Positions 9,648-16,691 of a stretch of DNA of 64,000 nt are shown in pieces. Below the pieces are notes generated by a model. It saw nothing but the letters and a program-made list of their open reading frames with translations, ran no database searches and was not told the DNA's origin. Numbering within the stretch: position 1 is the stretch's first letter; each line of letters starts with the position of its first letter. This DNA comes from Acidobacteriota bacterium (GTDB lineage: Bacteria > Acidobacteriota > Blastocatellia > Pyrinomonadales > Pyrinomonadaceae), in the NCBI GenBank assembly GCA_029781855.1, contig JAKOVX010000130.1, forward strand, positions 1 to 64,000, read 5' to 3'. A program made the position numbers and the translations under genes.

Positions 9648-10202
9648 ATGTTACGCGCTGAGGCCCTTACGAAAAAGAACCAGCGACGCTCACCGAAGGA
9701 AGAGCGATACGCCCGGATCTCTCAGATGACCAGGCTTTACGTTAATGCCGGACTGACGCTGCAGGAAATTGCTGTGCTTTACGGCGTTACACGCCAAGCC
9801 GTGAGCGATCGTCTTGCCCGGGCGGGTGTCCAAATGAGGACCCATCGGCGGCCGCCTACGCCGCCGCTTGAAGAATGTCAGGATGAAATGGTGCGTTTAT
9901 ATCTTGACGAAAGAGTGCCGGTATATCTGTTGGCACAACGCTTTCGGGTCACAAACAAGGAAATTCGGCGGCTTTTGTTGAATCGAGGTATAGAGCTTCG
10001 TCAAAAAGGCCGCCCACCAAAATTTCCGGGACTTTATGATTTGAAGCTCAATGAATCGATAATACTCCCGAAACCGACCGGTAATGGAAAGTGTAGGCAC
10101 AACTGGCACGAGACTTTTTATTCAGCAGCTCGACGACTTGGCGTTCGCTTTTCGGTCAAGTCGATCGACGATCGGACCATCCAGGTAACGCGTGTGAAAT
10201 AG
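9648..10202 (+). CDS. Double helix-turn-helix DNA-binding protein, paralogue B
   Basis: 184 residues from the ATG at 9648, chosen because it aligns with the start of paralogue A and keeps the 78-base leader in register. An in-frame GTG lies 15 bases upstream. Residues ~36-62 (GLTLQEIAVLYGVTRQAVSDRL) form the first HTH. The second unit, PVYLLAQRFRVTNKEIRRLL, lies at ~89-112. The C-terminal domain is GLYDLKLNESIILPKP followed by YSAARRLGVRFSVKSIDD. Similarity to paralogue A is high across the whole length, so this is a recent tandem duplication. The middle linker differs most. A DNA-binding regulator is likely, with unknown target. Confidence 0.75.
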   Translation: MLRAEALTKKNQRRSPKEERYARISQMTRLYVNAGLTLQEIAVLYGVTRQAVSDRLARAGVQMRTHRRPPTPPLEECQDEMVRLYLDERVPVYLLAQRFRVTNKEIRRLLLNRGIELRQKGRPPKFPGLYDLKLNESIILPKPTGNGKCRHNWHETFYSAARRLGVRFSVKSIDDRTIQVTRVK

Positions 10203-10557
10203 CTCTTTTCAATTGGCGGTGGGTCTCGGAACGGCAGCTTTTGCCTGATCGAGACTGTCGGCCCTCGTTACTGTTCGGCGTGTACTAGGTCATTGATCGA
10301 GTTGATATCTATGATCCTCCTGAGGATCGGAATTGAGATCGTGATTATTGCAAAGGGATTTCGGTCTTGGTTCTCATAGCCTGCAAAGTGGCGATACACA
10401 CCCGAGTTCTGCCTCGCATTAAAGAGGCAATCGGATCGAACATCCAATACATTCCTGGAATCTGGACCAGCATTGGGTGTATCTGTGCATGATGATCGCC
10501 GTTTATCTACGTCGAGATCTGGATGGAATATGACAATGGTTCCGAATAATTAAACCA
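10203..10557. other. Intergenic region; no supported gene
   Basis: About 350 bases between HTH paralogue B and the secreted nuclease. It presumably carries the nuclease promoter. I see no convincing -35/-10 pair or hairpin. Confidence 0.4.
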
Positions 10558-12273
10558 ATGATCATGGTAAATGGCAGGTTGCTTGCGGTTCTACTGATCC
10601 TTGTTGCTTCGACGGCCGCGCAACGGGCCCCTGACAGGGACTATTTCGATCGTTTGCCGGCTGAGCATGAAGTACTGGGTATTCCTAGCAACGCCGTTGC
10701 CGACATCAATTCGCCTAACGACTATTTGATAGAAAGGGCCCAATACGTCCTTTCTTATAACAAGGAAAAAGGTGAACCGAACTGGGTTGCATGGCACCTC
10801 GATTCGACCTGGATCGGAAGGGCACCACGACAAAATAACTATCGGGCAGACTCCTCGTTGCCGCCCGGATGGTATCAGGTCGAACCGTACGATTACTCCG
10901 GCTCGGGTTTCGATAGGGGACACAATTGCCCGTCGGGTGATCGGACATCTACTGTGGCTGACAATTCTGAGACATTCAGGATGACAAATATGCTGCCTCA
11001 GGCCCCGGACAACAACCAAGGACCCTGGGAGTTTCTCGAAAGCTATTGCCGGACACTCGCGAACCGTGGGTATGAAATGTATATCTACATGGGTGGTGCG
11101 GGTAGTGGCGGTTCCGGCTCCAACGGCGGCGTGACTGACACTCTCGCGAACGGACACGTCATTGTGCCGGCATACACGTGGAAAGTTGTACTTGTGTTGC
11201 CGAATGGCACGAACGACCTTTCGCGAATTGACATTAATACCCGGGTGTTCGCGGTAATCATGCCGAATACCCAAGGGATCAGAACCGATCCATGGCAAAA
11301 ATATCTGGCGACTGTCGATCAGGTCGAAGCACTTACCGGCTACGATTTCTTCTCAAACGTATCGCCGGACGTCCAGGCGGTAATTGAATCGCGTATCGAT
11401 CCGGCGAGCAATACTTCCCCTCAAATAGTTCCTGGCGGATATTACGGTGATCTCAACATTTCCTCGCCGAACACTGCCATCACCGGAAATGTAATCGTTA
11501 ACGGAAATCTAACGCTGGGTGGGAGCATACTGACAACCGGTTCCGGCAAGATCACGCTCGGTCCTAACGTGGTCGTCTCCCGAATCAGCGGGTATATTAA
11601 CGGAACTCTTGAGCGTCAATTCGTAACGCCGACATCCTTTATGTTCCCTGTCGGAACAGCGAACGGCTATTCCCCGGTTTCGGTTAAGATTTCCTCGATG
11701 GGTCGATCGCCGTCGTGTTTGGCCGTAACGGCCGTGGACGGCTCGCAACCCAATGTTTTTGACTCGGGCACGGCCTTGAAGCGCTTTTGGAGGCTGACAG
11801 AGACCGGTGATTTGACTGCAACCCTGACTTTCAAGTTCGACGACCGGGACCTCCCGGCCGGCGCCCGAGAAGCTAATTATCGGCTGAATCGCTACGAAAG
11901 CGGTTTCAAAGAGATCCCGGCGACGTTTGATCTTACCGCAAATACGGTGACTGCCACCGGAATAAGCGAGTTTTCTGACTGGACGTTGCTCCCCTCGGCG
12001 AATCGGCCGGTTGCGACGGCTGTTTCGGTTTCAGGGCGGATCCTGGCGCCCGACGGAAGCGGATTGAAGAATGCGTGGGTGAGTTTTACGGATTCGGCGG
12101 GAAATCTGCGCAGAACATCAACTTCGATGTTAGGTTTTTATCGTTTCGATATGGTCGCGGCAGGACAGACAGTGGTTCTGACGGTAACATCGAAAAACTA
12201 TCGCTTTTCGACGCGGACATTGATCCTGAATGGTGATCTAAACGACGTTGATGTGAAAGCCGAAAATCACTAA
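10558..12273 (+). CDS. Secreted DNA/RNA non-specific endonuclease with C-terminal secretion-type modules
   Basis: 571 residues. A signal peptide (LLAVLLILVASTAAQ) occupies ~1-21. Residues ~40-275 are an Endonuclease_NS domain (Serratia nuclease/EndoG type). It has the catalytic DRGH motif in GFDRGHNCPSGDRT near residue 120 and the downstream metal-binding Asn in MTNMLPQAPDNNQGPW near 143. The family cleaves DNA and RNA without sequence preference, using Mg2+. Residues ~280-485 and ~490-571 match the last two modules of the 1320-residue protein at 1567-5529 (FPVGTANGYSPVS, then FSDWTLL, then SGRILAPDGSGLKNAWVSF). It is exported, probably for nutrient scavenging or attack on extracellular nucleic acid. 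Three nuclease-fold genes follow on the same strand. Confidence 0.88.
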   Translation: MIMVNGRLLAVLLILVASTAAQRAPDRDYFDRLPAEHEVLGIPSNAVADINSPNDYLIERAQYVLSYNKEKGEPNWVAWHLDSTWIGRAPRQNNYRADSSLPPGWYQVEPYDYSGSGFDRGHNCPSGDRTSTVADNSETFRMTNMLPQAPDNNQGPWEFLESYCRTLANRGYEMYIYMGGAGSGGSGSNGGVTDTLANGHVIVPAYTWKVVLVLPNGTNDLSRIDINTRVFAVIMPNTQGIRTDPWQKYLATVDQVEALTGYDFFSNVSPDVQAVIESRIDPASNTSPQIVPGGYYGDLNISSPNTAITGNVIVNGNLTLGGSILTTGSGKITLGPNVVVSRISGYINGTLERQFVTPTSFMFPVGTANGYSPVSVKISSMGRSPSCLAVTAVDGSQPNVFDSGTALKRFWRLTETGDLTATLTFKFDDRDLPAGAREANYRLNRYESGFKEIPATFDLTANTVTATGISEFSDWTLLPSANRPVATAVSVSGRILAPDGSGLKNAWVSFTDSAGNLRRTSTSMLGFYRFDMVAAGQTVVLTVTSKNYRFSTRTLILNGDLNDVDVKAENH

Positions 12274-13100
12274 CAAGTGTTGATTTGACGACACTATCAA
12301 GCCGAAGTTTTGCGGAAAGGACCGACTTACATCAGGTACGTTTGTGAAAGGAAGGCTGAACTCTGACAATTCGATACGAACGAGTTGCGACTACTCTTAC
12401 TGTTACGCCGGAAAATCGCCCGTGAAGATCCGAACACCCTCTGGTCTTACACAGCATCGCGTCAATTTAAGATCGGCGAATGACTTGACGCGGATACAGC
12501 CCGGGACGGCATCCCGGGGCTTTAACATGACGGTGCAATAATGAATGATCCAGACACTAGTTTGGTGATCGAAAGTCGCTTTGAGAGGTTTCAAATCGCA
12601 CTATCGATCGAAGCGAACCGGTTCGGTTTGCTTTCGGAACCACTCGTCTACGGATCGGAAAAACAGCGAGCGTTCTCGAAGAACTTTCCGATGCCGCTAA
12701 CTAACGATCAGAGAATCATTTCTTCTAGAGCGGCCGTTCCAGAAGGGCAAATGGCTCGAAAAGGGTCTCTTTTGCCCGTGAACTTCCTTCGTTAAAGCTT
12801 TGAGGAAAATGCTCGATCGGGATACAATTTCGACCCCCCGGAATCCAGCGGAACACAGCAATATAACGTGCTGCTCACTTATTTTTTCTTTCCCACTCAT
12901 AACGATGGTGGTATAGTCCTAGTAAAGAAACCTGATATTTATAGTTGCTTGTTTGGTTGTCCGGAAACGCTCTTGTTAGGCATGACCTGCTCTACCCTTT
13001 GGCGGTCGCGCGCTGAGCAAGAACGTGTTCGGGCCACTTTGGAAACCGGGGACTATTGACTGTTTGGTTCTTCAGATCACTGTCTGGGAGGTAAGTTGTC
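12274..13100. other. Long intergenic region with a possible terminator
   Basis: About 830 bases. A GC-rich hairpin (12498-12506 with 12512-12522, AGCCCGGGA/TCCCGGGGCT, followed by TTT) could end the nuclease transcript, though it lies 225 bases past the stop. Open frames such as 12541-12795 have no recognisable family or clear start, so I do not call them. Confidence 0.4.
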
Positions 13101-13847
13101 ATGGTTGGAAGATTCTTGATTCTTCTCACGATCTTTGCATTTTGCACGTTGTCGGTATTTCCTCAGTCCTCGCAGGAACAGCCGAGTGTGCCGGGTAAGA
13201 ATTCCGAGGTTAATAAGAACTTAGATGCAAACGCTGGTTCATCCGTGATCGAGGGCCGAGTGATCGCTGTCGAAGACGGAGACACTATCACTGTCCAAGC
13301 AGCTGACGGAGCAGTATTTCCGGTAAGGCTTCAGGCAATTGATGCCCCCGAGTTCAAACAGGACAACTTCAAGAATTCGAAGAAGTCGCTTTCATCACTC
13401 GTCCTAAATAAGGAAGTCAAGGTTTTGGTCGTTTCGAAAGATGCCGACGGCAGGCAAATCGGCACGGTCTGGGTCGATGGACTTGATATCGGACTCATCC
13501 AGCTAGAAAAAGGGATGGCCTGGCACTACAAACGCTATGCCTACGAGCAAACACCGGAAGCACGAAAACAGTATGCCGACGCGCAGACAAAAGCCCAGGC
13601 GGATCAGCTCGGGATATGGGACGAAAAGCGTCCGATCCCACCGTGGGTTTTTCGAGGAGACGTGATGACGGCTCCACCGAAGAACACTTCGAACTTGGTC
13701 ACTCGACCTTCGGCAACGCATCCTGATAGAAAATATGTACTTGGTCCGATGGGGGGATGTTACTATCTCGCAGACGATGGTCACAAGGTATATGTAAAGG
13801 ATAAGAGTCGGTGTACAACCGGCACCGGCGATTCCAAACCTCAGTAG
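13101..13847 (+). CDS. Secreted staphylococcal-nuclease-like (thermonuclease) protein
   Basis: 248 residues. The signal peptide is ~1-22. The SNase domain spans ~50-180. Catalytic positions appear conserved: EDGDTITV carries the calcium-binding Asp, VRLQAIDAPE supplies the Arg, the Asp and the Glu base, and KDADGRQIGTVWVDG supplies the second Arg. The family cleaves DNA and RNA to 3'-phosphates with Ca2+. The C-terminus has a short Cys-containing tail, GPMGGCYYLADDGHKVYV, which recurs in the next two genes. GGGAGG lies at SD distance before the ATG. It heads a run of three related genes, 9 bases before the second. Of the three it is the one most likely to be an active nuclease. Confidence 0.85.
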   Translation: MVGRFLILLTIFAFCTLSVFPQSSQEQPSVPGKNSEVNKNLDANAGSSVIEGRVIAVEDGDTITVQAADGAVFPVRLQAIDAPEFKQDNFKNSKKSLSSLVLNKEVKVLVVSKDADGRQIGTVWVDGLDIGLIQLEKGMAWHYKRYAYEQTPEARKQYADAQTKAQADQLGIWDEKRPIPPWVFRGDVMTAPPKNTSNLVTRPSATHPDRKYVLGPMGGCYYLADDGHKVYVKDKSRCTTGTGDSKPQ

Positions 13848-13856
13848 AACGGAACA

Positions 13857-14981
13857 ATGACCCTGCAGATCTGCCCCGAATGCCAGACTGAAGCCGATGA
13901 GCGGTCGCTCGTGTGCGACTGCGGGCATCTCTTTCTGGATGCAATGGACGTACGAGGGCATCACGAATTGCGAACGATCAAATGGGGAAAGACAAAGGGA
14001 CGGCTAAAGAAAATTACCTTCATCGGAGCGATCGCACTTCTCGGGACGGCGTCGATCCTGTATTGGATGGGGTGGACAGGGTCTGCGGAAAAGTCGTTCG
14101 CAGAAGCCCCTGTCAACATGGAAAAGGCTCCTGCACCCGTAACACAAAATCTGATCTCGCCTTCTGGGAACCCGAATCCGAAGACGGACACACTTTACAT
14201 CGTCACGGTAGTTTCGACGGGCGATACGATAACGGTTTTAGGCGGAAACAATGACCTGCATCGAGTACGGATCTATGGGATCGTTTCCCCAAAGCTAGAC
14301 GAGAACTTTGGAAACGAAGCGCGAGTCTATCTTTCCCGACAAATCCTTGGCAAGAGTATTTCGCTAGTGACGAAAAAGAGTACGGACGACGGGACACTCG
14401 TGGCCGAAGTTTTTCTGGACGGCATCAATATCGGGGTTGAGCAGGTCCGGGCGGGCCTGGCTCAATTGACCCTCGGTCAAACGTCTCAGCCGGATGCGCT
14501 TCAGTCGCGACCATATCTGGATGCCGAATTCGTTGCAAAGAGCGGAAGGTTCGGTATTTGGGCGGGTGGCATCAACGGTTTTTCGACCGTTGCGGGTGGT
14601 GACATGAACGGTGTCCCGGCGAATCCCACACCGCTATACGGTTCATCCCGAGGAAGTTCGAAATTCAGGTTTACCGGTATCAACTCGCCGTATGACGCAT
14701 CGAATGAACCTGTTGAATTGGTTCGACAGGAATTGCCGGCTTCGACCAAACCGATTGTGCCTGCCGAGCAGGATAAAGCCCCGGCAAACTCCGCACCGAA
14801 GAATGATGAGACCGCCAAGTCTGAAATCGATGTTCCCGCGGAAACGGAACCCTCGAAGCCGCACGCCGAAGTTAAGAGGAATACTGCGGCCCGAAACTAT
14901 ACCCGTGGTTCCCGTGGCGGCTGCTACTATCTTAGTGCCAGCGGAAACCGGGTATATGTAGATCGAAATCTCTGTAATTAA
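13857..14981 (+). CDS. Membrane-anchored zinc-ribbon protein with degenerate SNase domain
   Basis: 374 residues. The N-terminus has a zinc-ribbon-like CPEC...CDCG motif (Cys at about 6, 9, 20 and 22). A transmembrane helix at ~52-70 (ITFIGAIALLGTASILYWM) follows, so the ribbon is probably cytoplasmic and the rest periplasmic. Residues ~110-235 align with the SNase domain of the preceding gene, but key residues are changed: DGDT becomes TGDT, DAPE becomes VSPK, and the second Arg (DGR) becomes DGT. Nuclease activity is unlikely. A linker rich in Pro, Glu and Lys precedes a tail SRGGCYYLSASGNRVYV, the same motif as in its neighbours. It may act as a sensor, inhibitor or nucleic-acid binder; this is inference. 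Confidence 0.75.
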   Translation: MTLQICPECQTEADERSLVCDCGHLFLDAMDVRGHHELRTIKWGKTKGRLKKITFIGAIALLGTASILYWMGWTGSAEKSFAEAPVNMEKAPAPVTQNLISPSGNPNPKTDTLYIVTVVSTGDTITVLGGNNDLHRVRIYGIVSPKLDENFGNEARVYLSRQILGKSISLVTKKSTDDGTLVAEVFLDGINIGVEQVRAGLAQLTLGQTSQPDALQSRPYLDAEFVAKSGRFGIWAGGINGFSTVAGGDMNGVPANPTPLYGSSRGSSKFRFTGINSPYDASNEPVELVRQELPASTKPIVPAEQDKAPANSAPKNDETAKSEIDVPAETEPSKPHAEVKRNTAARNYTRGSRGGCYYLSASGNRVYVDRNLCN

Positions 14982-15120
14982 GACGATTTCGCAATAAGAA
15001 GAGGTCCTTGAATTGCTCTGTTGGTCAGGCTTGTGGTTCGTTCGAGCGATTCTGTATATTCTGCGGTCCATCGAGATCGCTTGAAAAATCTCGTTGGTTG
15101 ACACGGAGGGATCTCAGCGA

Positions 15121-15924
15121 GTGCTCTGGTGGAGCCAGGCGGCGACCGAGTCAATGATCAGTAACTTCATTTGGATCTTTTTTCTAATTCTCTTAAGCGT
15201 ATCCTTTGCCGCGCCTCAAGTCTGCGACCAAACCGGGCGAAGCAGGGCCAATTCCGACCTCTCGCACTTAGGTCCAATCGAGGGCCTCAATTTTACGATC
15301 AAAGGAACTGTTGTATTTGTGATAGATGGCGACACTCTAACCGTGCTTGCTGAAGACGGTATCCCCCATTCGGTCAAGTTCTTTGGAGCCGATGCCCCGG
15401 AGCTGAAACAAGCATGGGGACAGGAATCTGCCGATCAACTCACTTCGATGGTATCAGGCAAACAGGTGGTGGTCGATGTTCGCCGTTCGGGTGACAAGGG
15501 AAGCTATTACGGAATTATCCAACTGGGTGGAATGGACGTTGGGCTGGCTCAAATAGGCAACGGATTTGCGTGGGCCTATGAACCGGCGAACTGCCAATAT
15601 CAGTTTGAAAGACGGGCAGAATACATACAAACTGAGTCTAAGTCGCGTAAAGCACGGATCGGCCTTTGGGCGGACCCCGATCCGGTTCCGCCTTGGACTT
15701 ACCGCGGCGAAGTATACTCCTCTCCGGCAATAGACACCCGATCGAAACCGCCGAATACTTATAACAAAACGGATCCGCGCACGAGGTTAGGCTCGCCTGA
15801 CGTTTCTGGCGAGGGCCAACCTGAAAACCGCAAGTACATACTTGGTCCCCGCGGCGGTTGTTATTATGTCAACGACCAGCATTACCGGATCTACGTGGCT
15901 GACAGAACTCTCTGCAAGAAGTAA
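15121..15924 (+). CDS. Secreted SNase-like protein with altered active site
   Basis: From the GTG at 15121 (GGAGGG ten bases before) it has 267 residues. An ATG at 15154 also gives a good signal peptide (FIWIFFLILLSVSFAAPQ). The SNase domain keeps VIDGDTLTV and ADAPE, so the metal-binding Asp and the Glu are present. The Arg before them is Lys (HSVKFFGADAPE), and the second catalytic Arg is not evident in SGDKGSYYGIIQLGG. Activity is therefore uncertain. The C-terminus carries GPRGGCYYVNDQHYRIYV, the shared tail. It is the third of three related genes, separated from the second by about 140 bases, so it may have its own promoter. Confidence 0.78.
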   Translation: MLWWSQAATESMISNFIWIFFLILLSVSFAAPQVCDQTGRSRANSDLSHLGPIEGLNFTIKGTVVFVIDGDTLTVLAEDGIPHSVKFFGADAPELKQAWGQESADQLTSMVSGKQVVVDVRRSGDKGSYYGIIQLGGMDVGLAQIGNGFAWAYEPANCQYQFERRAEYIQTESKSRKARIGLWADPDPVPPWTYRGEVYSSPAIDTRSKPPNTYNKTDPRTRLGSPDVSGEGQPENRKYILGPRGGCYYVNDQHYRIYVADRTLCKK

Positions 15925-16691
15925 GTTTACACTGAACGGGATCCGGGTTGGTGCAACTGACCTTTCGAAAGATAGGTTACGCGTCCGAAAGCGAATTTTA
16001 GCAGACTGGGGTTCCGGCCAGGTAACTGACCCGGAGCTCATCAGGTGACTGCATCCAAAAAAACATGGACGTGAACCCAAAATTAGACCATGATCCGATC
16101 AAAGTCGACCTCGCCAAAACCGCTTCGATTTGGTAGACCAGCTTAAAGTTCATATCTGCTGCGAATGGTTGAAAGGTTTTCGAATTTCAATTTCACCCAA
16201 TTTACTATTTATACTCGCAGCTGACACCGACCCCGCCAGATCATTATCCATTTTTTCAAATCTAACATCTGAGTTGGAAGTTCAGCTCGCTTCGCTGCAA
16301 AAGGCTTGAATTGACATTATCGGCTGCCGAGATAACCACAGGACCATACTCGTTTTTGAGACCGGACAATCCGACGTCTACACTCGTCGCCGCCCAAGCA
16401 TCCGGATTAGTGGCCCGAAAACACGTAAGTAGAAGAACTAATGAGCTTAGGTTCTGCTCTTTGAAAAGCAAACCGCGAACAATCTATCGTCGGTTACGTT
16501 AGCCGCCGGATCGTCGGGTCCAGACCTTCCTAAAACGTTCAACAGTGTGCTAAGCTGTTTTTTCCGTTTTGTGGAAACACTCCTTCAATAATCTTTTTTA
16601 ATAAATGAGTCGATGGCTTTTTTTCGATCCGGTCGACGATCACCACCTAACAATACTTAGCACGCGTCTGAGCTAAAGAGGTAAAATTCAA
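15925..16691. other. Long intergenic region; no supported gene
   Basis: About 770 bases, AT-richer than the flanking genes. A weak hairpin with a T-run (AACAG...CTGTTTTTT near 16540-16563) may act as a terminator. No open frame has a convincing start or family. The promoter of the FG-GAP/beta-helix gene must lie near the right end. Confidence 0.4.
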
